The position numbers and the translations under genes were made by a program. Of a stretch of 64,000 bases of DNA, positions 33,963 through 42,424 are shown piece after piece. Every line of letters starts with the position of its first letter. Position 1 is the stretch's first letter. Source of the stretch: Massiliimalia massiliensis. GTDB lineage: Bacteria > Bacillota > Clostridia > Oscillospirales > Ruminococcaceae. The notes under the pieces were generated by a model, which worked only from the letters and a program-made list of their open reading frames with translations, did not search any database and was not told the DNA's origin. Location: contig NZ_FUHT01000002.1 in NCBI RefSeq assembly GCF_900155615.1, positions 496,001 to 560,000 on the forward strand, in the 5' to 3' direction.

Positions 33963-34274
33963 TTTTGTATCCTTTCTGATTATGTTTCGGTGTTTGTACA
34001 GATCAAACAAATACAATTTCGATTTTTGTGCATTTTGTTTTAATAAAAATAGCAATTTACCTTTTGAAAGCAATTTCTCTGCATAAAAAATGGTGAATTA
34101 TGCATAATAACCTTAAGCGGTTCCTGTCAAAACAAGCTCTCTTTGCATAAAAAAGAAAGCAAAAATTATGGTCATTTGTATAAATTATTCAACTTTATTT
34201 TGTGCAGTATTTACAACGAAAAAGCCGTTTTTTCTATTATACTGGATTTTTACCTTTTTTTCAAATCGAGGGTG
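33963..34274 (-). promoter_or_regulatory. AT-rich divergent region upstream of mtaB
   Basis: About 310 bp with no gene. It includes a 12-bp palindrome attatgcataat near 34098-34109 and, for mtaB, a possible minus-strand TTGACA (34130-34125) with a TTATGC 17 bp downstream. The remaining sequence is plain AT-rich DNA. Confidence 0.4.
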
Positions 34275-34303
34275 TTGACATTGCTTCCAGCATCTGCTAT
34301 ATT
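34275..34303 (+). promoter_or_regulatory. Promoter of the HPr-like gene
   Basis: TTGACA (34275-34280), 17 bp, TATATT (34298-34303) with an upstream TGC giving an extended -10. The leader from about 34310 contains an aaggg/ccctt stem enclosing acgg/ccgt (about 34314-34347), so the messenger may be structured. Confidence 0.75.
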
Positions 34304-34392
34304 GAAGGTGCGGTAAGGGAAAAACGGTGAGAAAGCCGTCCCCCTTCCGGGATCAGTTGTAGTTTGTGTGAGTGAATTAGGAGGAGTAAAGA

Positions 34393-34623
34393 ATGAAAAC
34401 AGTTAAGATTTTATTGAACACCATTAATGATGTAAAAAGTTTCGTGAATATCGTTAGCAAATACGAATTTGATGTAGATTTAATTTCCGGAAGATATGCA
34501 ATCGACGCCAAATCCATCATGGGTATCTTCAGCCTGGATCTGTCCAAACCGATCACCCTGGAAGCACATACCGAAGACGGCGCTGCTTTCTTTGCTGAAC
34601 TGGAAAAGTTCATTGTGAAATAA
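34393..34623 (+). CDS. HPr-like protein lacking the phospho-accepting histidine
   Basis: A 76-residue protein with the HPr fold pattern: beta start KTVKILL, and the KSIMGIFSL block that in HPr and Crh holds the regulatory Ser (Ser41 here, equivalent to Ser46). The region that should read GLHARPA has INDVKSFV, so there is no active-site His and it cannot carry phosphate in the PTS. It may still be a Crh-like partner of CcpA if HPr kinase modifies Ser41. It has a strong ribosome site (AGGAGGAG), its own promoter and terminator, which implies high expression. Confidence 0.85.
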   Translation: MKTVKILLNTINDVKSFVNIVSKYEFDVDLISGRYAIDAKSIMGIFSLDLSKPITLEAHTEDGAAFFAELEKFIVK

Positions 34624-34636
34624 GAAAACTTTTTAC

Positions 34637-34671
34637 AAAGGCGGTACAGGAATCCTGTGCCGCCTTTTTCT
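34637..34671 (+). terminator. Terminator of the HPr-like gene
   Basis: Arms aaaggcggtacagg (34637-34650) and cctgtgccgccttt (34654-34667) with one G-U pair and loop aat, followed by ttc and further T. Confidence 0.88.
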
Positions 34672-34684
34672 TTTTAGGAAAACA

Positions 34685-34713
34685 TTTACGAACCCGGGCA
34701 AGTGTGCTAAAAT
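34685..34713 (+). promoter_or_regulatory. Promoter of the methyltransferase-rsmI genes
   Basis: TTTACG (34685-34690), 17 bp, TAAAAT (34708-34713) with TGC just before the -10 (extended type). It lies right after the HPr-like terminator. Confidence 0.6.
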
Positions 34714-34746
34714 AACGGTAATGATAGAAAAAGGATGGTTTGCTTC

Positions 34747-35475
34747 ATGTTTGCTTCTGCCAGCTATGAAAAGCTTTCAGAATATATTTCTGTCTGCATT
34801 ACCCCGGAGCATCGCTTTGGAACCGACGCCTTCCTGCTCGCCTCCTTTGCTTCTCCGCGAAAAAAGGATACGGTCTGTGACCTGGGAACCGGATGCGGAA
34901 TCATCCCGCTGTTAATGCTCCGAGATTGCTCCCCTCGGCTGACCTATGCGGTTGATATTCAGCAGCAGGCCATTGAGCAGCTCAAGGATTCCCTCCGCAT
35001 CAGCGGGCTGGAGGGAAAAATCATCCCGCGTTTGGCTGACCTAAAGGAGCTGGACAGCCTTCCCGCCGGCGCCTTCGACGTGGTCACCTGCAATCCTCCC
35101 TATAAGGCGGGCGGCGCCGGAATTCTCAGCGAATTGGCGGCTGAACAGATTGCCCGGCACGAGGTGCTCTGTACGATGGAGGACGTCTGTAACGCGGCCG
35201 CAAGGCTTTTAAAATATGGCGGCAGGCTCTGTCTCTGCCAGCGCCCAGAGCGGCTTGCCGATGTAATTTCAGCAATGCGGGCGGCAGATATCGAGCCAAA
35301 GCGGCTCCGGTTTGTTGCAAAGACGCCTTCTTCTGCTCCCTGGCTTTTCCTGCTCGAGGGGAAAAAAGGCAGCAAACCGTTTATGCAGGTAGAGCCTGTG
35401 CTTTCCGTTTACGACGGGGACGAATTCTCGGCAGAAATGTCCCGGATCTATGGCTGGGGAAAGCCGGGAAATTAG
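34747..35475 (+). CDS. tRNA1(Val) (adenine37-N6)-methyltransferase-like (TrmN6 family)
   Basis: A class I SAM-dependent methyltransferase of 242 residues. The early RFGTDAFLLASF segment, motif I LGTGCGIIPL and the adenine-N6 catalytic motif CNPPY (about 115-119) are those of the TrmN6/YfiC family. The ATG at 34747 is taken because AAAGGA is about 11 bases upstream; the in-frame ATG at 34735 overlaps that site. It is followed 15 bp later by rsmI, a pairing common in Firmicutes. Confidence 0.88.
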   Translation: MFASASYEKLSEYISVCITPEHRFGTDAFLLASFASPRKKDTVCDLGTGCGIIPLLMLRDCSPRLTYAVDIQQQAIEQLKDSLRISGLEGKIIPRLADLKELDSLPAGAFDVVTCNPPYKAGGAGILSELAAEQIARHEVLCTMEDVCNAAARLLKYGGRLCLCQRPERLADVISAMRAADIEPKRLRFVAKTPSSAPWLFLLEGKKGSKPFMQVEPVLSVYDGDEFSAEMSRIYGWGKPGN

Positions 35476-35490
35476 AAAGGATTTATGAAT

Positions 35491-36312
35491 ATGTCTGTTT
35501 TATATGTTGTCGGGACGCCGATCGGAAACCTGCAGGATTTTTCACCCCGTGCTGTTGAGACTCTCCGCTCGGTAGACTTTGTCGCGGCGGAGGATACCCG
35601 GGTCACGCAAAAGCTCTTCAACCATTTTGAAATTAAAAAACCGATGGTAAGCTACCATGAGCATAATTTAAGAGAACGCGGCGAAATGATCCTGTCCCGG
35701 ATACAAAACGGTGAAAGCTGCGCTGTCGTCTCGGATGCCGGGATGCCCTGTATCTCCGATCCAGGCGAGGATCTGGTGCGGCTCTGCACTGACGCCGGCG
35801 TTCCGGTCAGGGTGATTCCCGGCCCGAGCGCGGCTGTTTCCGCGCTGGCAATCAGCGGTCTTCCTACCACCCGCTTTACCTTTGAGGGGTTTTTAAGCAC
35901 AAACCGGAAAAACAGGCTGGAGCATCTGGAATCCCTGAAAGAAGAAAAGCGTACGATGGTCTTTTATGAAGCGCCGCATAAGCTGCTTGCGACCTTGCAG
36001 GATTTAGCTGCTTTTTTCGGGGAAAGCCGCCGGATTTCTATTGTCCGGGAGCTGACCAAAATCTATGAGGAGGCGCGCCGCAGCACGCTGGGAGAGGCAC
36101 TTCTCTTTTACCAGGAGCTGAAGCCTAAGGGAGAGTTTGTTCTGGTTGTCGAGGGAATGACAAAGCAGGAGGAACCGCAGCCCACGCTGGACGAGGCGGT
36201 GGCAAAGGCGCAAGAGCTGATAGACGGCGGTATGAAAGCGACTGAAGCCGCCAAGGCGGCGGCCAAGGATTCCCCCTTCTCCAAGGCGGAGATTTACAGG
36301 AACTTGCTTTAA
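35491..36312 (+). CDS. rsmI: 16S rRNA (cytidine1402-2'-O)-methyltransferase RsmI
   Basis: A 273-residue tetrapyrrole-methylase-fold enzyme acting on C1402 of 16S rRNA. Family marks: YVVGTPIGNLQDFSPRA at the start, AEDTRVT, SDAGMPCISDPG, and IPGPSA. The C-terminal helical part ends with KAEIYRNLL. I start at the ATG at 35491, 9 bases after AGAAAGGA; the ATG at 35485 is too near the site. It probably forms an operon with the upstream methyltransferase. Confidence 0.95.
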   Translation: MSVLYVVGTPIGNLQDFSPRAVETLRSVDFVAAEDTRVTQKLFNHFEIKKPMVSYHEHNLRERGEMILSRIQNGESCAVVSDAGMPCISDPGEDLVRLCTDAGVPVRVIPGPSAAVSALAISGLPTTRFTFEGFLSTNRKNRLEHLESLKEEKRTMVFYEAPHKLLATLQDLAAFFGESRRISIVRELTKIYEEARRSTLGEALLFYQELKPKGEFVLVVEGMTKQEEPQPTLDEAVAKAQELIDGGMKATEAAKAAAKDSPFSKAEIYRNLL

Positions 36313-36371
36313 TTATCACAGCGTTTTCACAAAAATGTGCTATCCTTGAAGAATAAAAAGGAGGACCGGGG

Positions 36372-37046
36372 ATGGAAAAGATTTTAGTAGTGGACGACGA
36401 GGCGCGGATTCGGGATATTATCCGGCAGTATGTGGAATTTGAAGGATTTGAATTCCTAGAGGCAGAGGACGGGCTTGCCGCCTATCAGCTTGTGAAGGAG
36501 CATCCGGTTGATTTGATCCTTCTGGACGTTATGATGCCAAATTGGGACGGTATCACGACGCTGCGCAAAATCCGGGAATTTTCTGATGTCCCGGTCATCC
36601 TCCTGACCGCCAAGGGGGAGGAGTATGACAAGGTGTTTGGCTTCGATCTGGGAGCGGACGACTATGTCGTCAAGCCGTTCAGTCCCAAGGAGCTGATGTC
36701 CAGAGTCAAAGCCATCCTCAAACGGGTACACCGCGAAAAGCCGGTGGAAGAGGAAGCGTATACCTTCCGCAGCCTCTCTGTCAATCCCAAATCCTACGAG
36801 GTTCGGATTGACGGCGAACAGGTGAACATGACGCCAAAGGAATTCGAGCTTTTAGTCTATTTTATCCATAATAAAAATGCTGTCATCACCCGGGATACCC
36901 TGCTCAACAATATCTGGGGATATGATTTCTATGGAGACAGCCGCACTGTGGATACCCATATCAAAATGCTCCGGGGCAACCTCGGGGAATACCGCGACCT
37001 AATCAAAACAATCTGGGGTGTAGGTTACAAATATGAAGAGTATTAA
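36372..37046 (+). CDS. OmpR-family response regulator
   Basis: A 224-residue regulator. The receiver domain has VVDDEAR, the phospho-acceptor Asp in LILLDVMMPN, the Thr in LLTAKG and the Lys in VVKPF; a winged helix (about 130-224) ends in VWGVGYKYE. A strong AAGGAGG precedes the ATG at 36372. The gene overlaps the kinase gene by 14 bp. Similar to ResD/PhoP-type regulators of Clostridia; the target genes are unknown. Confidence 0.93.
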   Translation: MEKILVVDDEARIRDIIRQYVEFEGFEFLEAEDGLAAYQLVKEHPVDLILLDVMMPNWDGITTLRKIREFSDVPVILLTAKGEEYDKVFGFDLGADDYVVKPFSPKELMSRVKAILKRVHREKPVEEEAYTFRSLSVNPKSYEVRIDGEQVNMTPKEFELLVYFIHNKNAVITRDTLLNNIWGYDFYGDSRTVDTHIKMLRGNLGEYRDLIKTIWGVGYKYEEY

Positions 37047-38463
37047 GCACAAGCTCTGGCTCGCCATCTTTGGTATGACCGCCTTGGTGATTGTCGCGAT
37101 CTGGATCTGCCAGGTCGTCCTGCTGGAGCAGACTTATATGGCAGAAAAAAAGACGGAAATTATGGACAGTACCAAGACGGTCGTTTCCATAATCAATGAC
37201 AAGGGCGTATTGCTGGCCGCTGCCGACCTGAAAGAAATTGCGGCGGATAACAATTATTGTATTGAAGTGACGGAATATCTAAACGGTGCTCCCTCCCAAC
37301 GGATGACAATGCAGCCGGTTGGGAGCCGGAATATCCTTGATACCAACGAAGGCGTCCGGCTCGGGATGCTCCAGCTTCTGGAGCAAAGCAGCCAGGAATA
37401 TGTTTTTTCCGACAACCTGCAGGCAGCTCATGAACCACGCTATTATGTCGGCGCCTCCTACCAAAACAGTAGCCAGTCTGAATATATTGTGATGGTTGCC
37501 TCTGAGCTTGCACCGGTACAGGAAGCAGTTTCAACCATCCGCATGCAGCTGATCTGGATCACAGCCGTGCTCCTTTTGGTTGCTACCATCAGCTCCTTTG
37601 TAATCGCCCGCTCCCTGACAAAGCCGATTCTTCAGGTTTCTGCCGCCGCACAGGAAATTGCAAAGGGTAATCTGAACACCTATGTCGACATTCGTTCCAA
37701 AGACGAGCTGGGCCGGCTTGGCAATGATTTTAATGCCATGTCCAAAGAAATTTCCAAGGCAAACAGCCTGCAGCGGGAGCTGATCGCCAATGTCTCGCAC
37801 GATATCCGTACCCCGCTGACAATGATCAAGGGCTATGCGGAAACCATCAAGGATCTGACCGGAGATATCAAGGAAAAACGGGACGCGCAGCTAGACATCA
37901 TTATTGATGAAAGCAACCGCCTGAACGGTCTGGTGAACGATATCCTTGATCTATCCAAATTACAGGCAGGCCAAATCACACCGGAATACAGCCAATTTGA
38001 TCTCGCGGCAAAGCTGCGAGACATTATTCACCGGTATGATCTTTTGACTACCAACGAGGGCTATCAGTTTACCTTAACCGCGCCGGCCAAGGTAATGGTA
38101 TATGCGGATGAGCTCAAGATAGAACAGGTGATCTACAATCTGGTCAACAATGCTACCAACCACACCGGGCCGGACAAAAAAGTATTTGTTGTTCTGGAAG
38201 ATGAACCAAACCGAGCTGTTGTCAAGGTAATTGATACTGGGGTTGGCATCGAAAAAGAATACCTTCCGTTGATTTGGGATAGATATTACAAACCGTATAA
38301 AAAGAAGGATCGAAAAGGCATGGGAACCGGTCTGGGACTTTCCATTGTAAAGGGAATTCTGCAGATGCATCATTTCAATTTTGGCGTGACCAGTACCAAA
38401 GGCCAGGGCAGTACCTTCTGGTTTGAGGTGAAAAAAGGGGAAGCAGATACTTCCCAGATTTAA
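37033..38463 (+). CDS. HAMP-containing sensor histidine kinase (ResE/PhoR-like)
   Basis: A 476-residue kinase. Membrane segments at about 8-28 and 170-192 enclose an extracytoplasmic sensor domain of about 140 residues. A HAMP domain (about 193-245), a dimerisation helix with the His in NVSHDIRTPL, and an ATPase domain with N box (NLVNNATNHT), G1 box (DTGVGIEKE) and G2 box (GTGLGLSI) follow. It begins 14 bp inside the regulator gene, so translation is coupled. Confidence 0.94.
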   Translation: MKSIKHKLWLAIFGMTALVIVAIWICQVVLLEQTYMAEKKTEIMDSTKTVVSIINDKGVLLAAADLKEIAADNNYCIEVTEYLNGAPSQRMTMQPVGSRNILDTNEGVRLGMLQLLEQSSQEYVFSDNLQAAHEPRYYVGASYQNSSQSEYIVMVASELAPVQEAVSTIRMQLIWITAVLLLVATISSFVIARSLTKPILQVSAAAQEIAKGNLNTYVDIRSKDELGRLGNDFNAMSKEISKANSLQRELIANVSHDIRTPLTMIKGYAETIKDLTGDIKEKRDAQLDIIIDESNRLNGLVNDILDLSKLQAGQITPEYSQFDLAAKLRDIIHRYDLLTTNEGYQFTLTAPAKVMVYADELKIEQVIYNLVNNATNHTGPDKKVFVVLEDEPNRAVVKVIDTGVGIEKEYLPLIWDRYYKPYKKKDRKGMGTGLGLSIVKGILQMHHFNFGVTSTKGQGSTFWFEVKKGEADTSQI

Positions 38464-38466
38464 CAT

Positions 38467-38497
38467 AAAAGGGATGGAAGCATATTCCATCCCTTTT
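38467..38497. terminator. Bidirectional terminator
   Basis: Arms aaaagggatggaa (38467-38479) and ttccatccctttt (38485-38497) with loop gcata, between the rightward kinase gene and the leftward mnmA gene. It serves both. Confidence 0.88.
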
Positions 38498-39548
38498 ATG
38501 TTTCAAACACTTCTTCCACAAATCCGCCGCCGGTCACAATTTCCTCCGGTGTGTAGAACACAATAGACTGTCCCCTTGCGACTGCGCGCTGAGGCTCATC
38601 AAACCGCACCTCTACTCGTCCATCCTCCATCGGAATTACTTCCGCGCCCGCAAGCGGCGCAACAGAACGGATTTTTACCTGCGCGCGGCATCGCTGCAAA
38701 GTCTCTCCTGTTGTTATAGACACATCGCGGACTACTGCCCGCGCATAATATTCATCGCCGGCATCCGCAAGGTAAATCTTATTTTCAACCGGGTCAATCC
38801 GTTTGACAAAAACCGGCCGTCCCAGCGCAATCCCAAGATGTTTACGCTGACCGACGGTATAATGGATGATCCCTTTATGCTGTCCGCAGACAGTCCCATC
38901 CGGTGCAATAAAATCGCCGGGTTTAGACATTTGTCCTGTCCGCTCTATGATAAACTGCGCATAATTATTATCCGGGATAAAGCAAATCTCCTGGCTGTCC
39001 GGCTTTTTGGCGCAGGGGAGATTCGCTTCCTCTGCGATTTCCCGCACCTGCTTTTTGTCCATATGGTTTAGCGGGAATATCAGCCGTTTCAGCTCCCTCT
39101 GCGTGAGCCGGTAAAGCATATAGGACTGATCCCGTTGCTTACATTCTCCACGCGCAAGAAAAACCTTTCCGTCGCGTTCAATCAGGTCTGCATAATGCCC
39201 TGTCGCAACAAAATCATACCCGTATTCGTCCGCCGCCTCTATCAAAGCCCGGAATTTGACGGTCGGATTGCAGACTACGCAGGGATTCGGCGTTCGGCCG
39301 TTCTGATATTCTGACACAAAATAGTCGATCACGTTCCGGTCAAACGATTCGCCCATATCCTTGACATAGAGCGGGATTCCCAATGCATCTGCCGCTTCCT
39401 GTGCATCGGCAACCGTTTGATCGTGCGCAGGGGACATTTTCAGCACAACCCCGGCGACATCATGCCCCTGCTTTTTCAATAAATAAACGCAAACGGAGGA
39501 GTCAACCCCTCCGCTTAGCGCGACTAATATTCTTTTAGTGGCAGCCAT
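38496..39548 (-). CDS. mnmA: tRNA-uridine 2-sulfurtransferase MnmA
   Basis: A 350-residue enzyme that thiolates U34 of Lys, Glu and Gln tRNAs. The PP-loop is SGGVDSSV at residue 12, the catalytic cysteines are in NPCVVCNP and ICFIPD, and a C-terminal beta-barrel (about 275-350) is present. The start at 39548 overlaps the end of nifU by 14 bp. With nifS and nifU upstream it forms a sulfur-delivery operon: NifS supplies persulfide, MnmA uses it. Confidence 0.96.
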   Translation of the reverse strand: MAATKRILVALSGGVDSSVCVYLLKKQGHDVAGVVLKMSPAHDQTVADAQEAADALGIPLYVKDMGESFDRNVIDYFVSEYQNGRTPNPCVVCNPTVKFRALIEAADEYGYDFVATGHYADLIERDGKVFLARGECKQRDQSYMLYRLTQRELKRLIFPLNHMDKKQVREIAEEANLPCAKKPDSQEICFIPDNNYAQFIIERTGQMSKPGDFIAPDGTVCGQHKGIIHYTVGQRKHLGIALGRPVFVKRIDPVENKIYLADAGDEYYARAVVRDVSITTGETLQRCRAQVKIRSVAPLAGAEVIPMEDGRVEVRFDEPQRAVARGQSIVFYTPEEIVTGGGFVEEVFET

Positions 39549-39969
39549 GGCACGCTTCACAGTCTGTGTGAAATTCACCGACCAGCGGAGTCGGGTCAAG
39601 CCCCTGCTTTTCAAAATAGTTTGCCAGAGCCGCTTTAATCGCCTGCTCAGCCAGAACAGAGCAATGGATTTTTGCCGGCGGAAGCCCGTCCAACGCTTCT
39701 ACTACCGCTTTGTTGGTCAGCTTGAGTGCATCCTCAATTTTGGAGCCCTTTATAATCTCAGTTGCCATTGAGCTTGTCGCAATAGCGGCGCCACAGCCAA
39801 AGGTCTGGAATTTGACGTCGGTAATTGTATCGCCGTCAATTTTCAGATACATTCTCATGATATCGCCGCATTTGGCGTTTCCAACCTCGCCGATTCCGTC
39901 CGCGTCCTTGATCTCACCGACATTTCTCGGATTCGCAAAATGATCCAACACTTTTTCAGAATATAACAT
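39535..39969 (-). CDS. nifU: Iron-sulfur cluster scaffold NifU/IscU-type
   Basis: A 144-residue scaffold on which Fe-S clusters are built. The three conserved Cys are in NAKCGD, TFGCGAA and KIHCSV. An additional Cys-His rich tail (CEACHGCH) closes the protein, a feature of the clostridial NifU-like branch, and its codons overlap the mnmA start. The ATG at 39969 follows AAAGGAAG; a longer upstream frame is the shadow of nifS. It lies 22 bp after nifS. Confidence 0.94.
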   Translation of the reverse strand: MLYSEKVLDHFANPRNVGEIKDADGIGEVGNAKCGDIMRMYLKIDGDTITDVKFQTFGCGAAIATSSMATEIIKGSKIEDALKLTNKAVVEALDGLPPAKIHCSVLAEQAIKAALANYFEKQGLDPTPLVGEFHTDCEACHGCH

Positions 39970-39991
39970 AATCCGTACTTCCTTTCCTCTT

Positions 39992-41161
39992 TTAATCCAG
40001 CTTATTCCATACCGGGGACATCTCCCGCAGGCGCCCCACCACCTTCGGCAGAACCTCCGCAATCTTTTCAACATCCTCCTGGGTTGTCTGTTCATTAATA
40101 CTTAAGCGCAAAGAGCCGTGCGCAATTTCATGCGGCAGGCCGATCGCCAGCAACACATGTGACGGATCGAGCGAACCGGAGGTGCATGCCGATCCGGATG
40201 AACCGCAAATTCCGTTCAGGTCTAACATCAGCAGCAGCGCTTCTCCCTCTACGGCTTCGAAGGACATATTAAAATTCCCGCACAAACGGTTTTTTGTACT
40301 GCCATTAATCCGGGAGCGTTCAATTTTAGAAGCCTGTGCAAACAGATAATCCCGCAGCCTGCTTACCTTTTCAATCCGTTCCGGGATATTCTGGGTAATC
40401 AGTTCAATTGCTTTTCCCAGTCCGACAATCGCTGCGACATTTTCAGTTCCAGCCCTGCGCCCGCGTTCCTGGCCGCCGCCGTGAACCAGGTTGCTCAGCC
40501 GGACGCCGTTTTTCACATACAGCACGCCCACACCTTTGGGAGCGTGAATCTTATGTCCGGACATGGAGAGCATATCAATATGCTGTTTGACAACATCAAT
40601 TTCAATATTGCCAACTGCCTGCACCGCGTCAGTATGGAACAAAATCCCTTTCTGATGGCAGATTTCACCGATTTCAGCAATCGGCTGGATGGTGCCGATC
40701 TCGTTGTTGGCATACATAATGGTCACTAGGCCGGTATCCTCTTTGATTGCCTCCTCGACCTGTTTCGCGGTGACATAACCCTCCTCGTCAACCGGAAGCC
40801 AGGTGACCTCAAACCCATGCTTTTCCATAAACTTGCAGGTATCCATCACCGCATGGTGTTCAAAATTTGTTGTAATAATATGGGTTTTCCCTTTCGCCTT
40901 TAACAAATCCATGCTGCCTTTAATCGCCCAGTTGTCCGATTCCGAGCCGCCGCCGGTAAAATAAATTTCCTGCACCTTAGCGCCAAACGCTTTGGCAACC
41001 TGTTCACGAGCTGTCTCAATCGCCCGTTTCGCATCCCGCCCAATAGAATAAATGCTCGACGGATTTCCGTAATGCTCTGTCAGATACGGGGTCATCGCTT
41101 CTAAAACCCGCGGATCAATTGGTGTAGTTGCGGCATTATCCGCATAAATAACCTTGTTCAT
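39992..41161 (-). CDS. nifS: Cysteine desulfurase NifS/IscS-type
   Basis: A 389-residue PLP enzyme that mobilises sulfur from cysteine. It opens with [10 protein letters not shown]. The PLP-binding Lys is in [11 protein letters not shown] and the persulfide Cys in [11 protein letters not shown] (about 325). The ATG at 41161 fits the family start. It heads the nifS-nifU-mnmA operon behind a promoter with a perfect palindrome at 41238-41269. Confidence 0.95.
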   Translation of the reverse strand: MNKVIYADNAATTPIDPRVLEAMTPYLTEHYGNPSSIYSIGRDAKRAIETAREQVAKAFGAKVQEIYFTGGGSESDNWAIKGSMDLLKAKGKTHIITTNFEHHAVMDTCKFMEKHGFEVTWLPVDEEGYVTAKQVEEAIKEDTGLVTIMYANNEIGTIQPIAEIGEICHQKGILFHTDAVQAVGNIEIDVVKQHIDMLSMSGHKIHAPKGVGVLYVKNGVRLSNLVHGGGQERGRRAGTENVAAIVGLGKAIELITQNIPERIEKVSRLRDYLFAQASKIERSRINGSTKNRLCGNFNMSFEAVEGEALLLMLDLNGICGSSGSACTSGSLDPSHVLLAIGLPHEIAHGSLRLSINEQTTQEDVEKIAEVLPKVVGRLREMSPVWNKLD

Positions 41162-41237
41162 CCTATCCAGTTCCTTTCTTCTTGACGTTGCCAGCAATAC
41201 AGTGAAAGGCTGTATCTCAAGCGAGTTCTGATTTGAA

Positions 41238-41296
41238 ATGGGTATATGCTCATTTGAGCATATACCCATTATACACCTATTCTGTCCATTATGCAA
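41238..41296 (-). promoter_or_regulatory. nifS promoter with a 32-bp perfect palindrome
   Basis: On the minus strand TTGCAT (41296-41291), 17 bp, TATAAT (41273-41268). The last two bases of the -10 are also the edge of a perfect palindrome, arms atgggtatatgctca (41238-41252) and tgagcatatacccat (41255-41269) around tt. It covers the start site, so it can be an operator, or form a hairpin at the 5' end of the messenger. Confidence 0.8.
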
Positions 41297-41312
41297 GAAA
41301 AAATTACAAGTT

Positions 41313-41756
41313 TCAGAATTTTTTGGATTCCAGCACCGCCAGCTCGTCGCAGCGCTCGTTTTCCGGGTGTCCGGCATGTCCCTTCACCCACCGGAAGGTG
41401 ACGTCATGGACATCCAGCAGGTCAAGCAGCGTCTCCCATAAATCCGGGTTTAGCGCCTTTTCCTTCTTATTGCGCATCCAGCCCTGCGCCCGCCATTTTT
41501 TTGCCCAGCCCTGCTGGATCGCGTCGATCACATACTTGGAGTCGCTGGTGATCGTTACCTCACAGGGATATTTCAAAGCCGAAAGTCCGGCGATGACCGC
41601 TGTCAGCTCCATCCGGTTATTGGTAGTGTTCGGTTCTCCGCCGCTCAGCTCCTTGACATGGCCGCCGCTTTTCAGGATAGTTCCCCAGCCGCCCGGTCCG
41701 GGATTACCGCTGCAAGCTCCGTCTGTATACATCCATACTTGTTTTTTTGTGGACAC
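41313..41756 (-). CDS. rnhA: Ribonuclease HI
   Basis: A 147-residue RNase HI that cuts RNA in RNA-DNA hybrids. The catalytic acidic residues appear as Asp in [16 protein letters not shown], Glu in NNRMELTAV, Asp in TSDSKYV and the last Asp in ENERCDELA. It begins with GTG at 41756 directly after the stop of the thioesterase gene, with AGGAGG about 10 bases upstream inside that gene, so the two are coupled. Confidence 0.94.
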   Translation of the reverse strand: MSTKKQVWMYTDGACSGNPGPGGWGTILKSGGHVKELSGGEPNTTNNRMELTAVIAGLSALKYPCEVTITSDSKYVIDAIQQGWAKKWRAQGWMRNKKEKALNPDLWETLLDLLDVHDVTFRWVKGHAGHPENERCDELAVLESKKF

Positions 41757-42173
41757 CTATTCATCCTCCTGCGCGTGCTTCACTACTTCGTAAATATTGG
41801 GAAAGTGTTTTTTGAGGTTAATCGGGTGAAGTTCTAGATTAGTCCATCCATGAACGGTTGTCCCTTGTGTCAGCAGCCGTCCTTCTTCGTTATACACCTC
41901 ATAAAGGAACTCAATCCTTGCGGGCGTAAATTTTGAGATGCTTACCTCGATTATCACCTCATCCTCATATTTCGCCGGATAAAAGTACCGGCAGGTAAGT
42001 CCGGCGAGCGGGAGCATCACACCGGCCTGCTCCATCTCTGTGTAGGTCATTCCAGCGTGTCTGATAAACTCTGTACGTGCTACTTCAAACCAGATCGGGT
42101 AAACAGAATGATGAACAATCCCCATCTGATCGGTCTCAGCGTAACGCGCGACTATTTTGCTTCTTGATTTCAT
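41757..42173 (-). CDS. Acyl-CoA thioesterase, YbgC/FcbC 4HBT family
   Basis: A hot-dog-fold thioesterase of about 138 residues. The catalytic region RYAETDQMGIVHHSVYPIWFEVARTEF carries the Asp and the Tyr/His pattern of the YbgC branch. It would hydrolyse acyl-CoA; the natural substrate is unknown. I start at the ATG at 42173 with AAGGCGTGG upstream; a TTG nine codons earlier (42200) is possible. Translationally coupled to rnhA. Confidence 0.87.
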   Translation of the reverse strand: MKSRSKIVARYAETDQMGIVHHSVYPIWFEVARTEFIRHAGMTYTEMEQAGVMLPLAGLTCRYFYPAKYEDEVIIEVSISKFTPARIEFLYEVYNEEGRLLTQGTTVHGWTNLELHPINLKKHFPNIYEVVKHAQEDE

Positions 42174-42289
42174 GTTTTCTATCCACGCCTTGCCTTGCAA
42201 AGCCGCCTTTCTTTATCAATAGCAGGACATATCCTCTTTTTCCTGTTTATACTTATTTTACCATAACTATCTCCAATTGAAAAGAGGGG

Positions 42290-42318
42290 TTGCACTCCCA
42301 TAAGGAATCAGATATAAT
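42290..42318 (+). promoter_or_regulatory. Promoter of the DUF4358 lipoprotein gene
   Basis: TTGCAC (42290-42295), 17 bp, TATAAT (42313-42318). The leader of about 100 bases before the start codon shows no strong structure. Confidence 0.75.
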
Positions 42319-42424
42319 GAGGGCATACAAAAATCATAGCTATCGGAGAATGGATTCTTTTGTTCTTCAAACAATAAGGAAAAGCGGAATCGTCTTTTCC
42401 TTTCACAGTTAAATGAGGTATATG

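Noticed and set aside
34310-34392. Leader of the HPr-like gene considered as a cobalamin-type riboswitch
   Set aside because: The aaggg...acgg...ccgt...ccctt stem gives only a simple hairpin; the conserved core of known riboswitch classes is missing.
41238-41269. Palindrome considered as a rho-independent terminator of the upstream strand or as a transposon end
   Set aside because: No T run after it on either strand that fits convergent termination, no repeat partner or transposase nearby, and it overlaps a good promoter.
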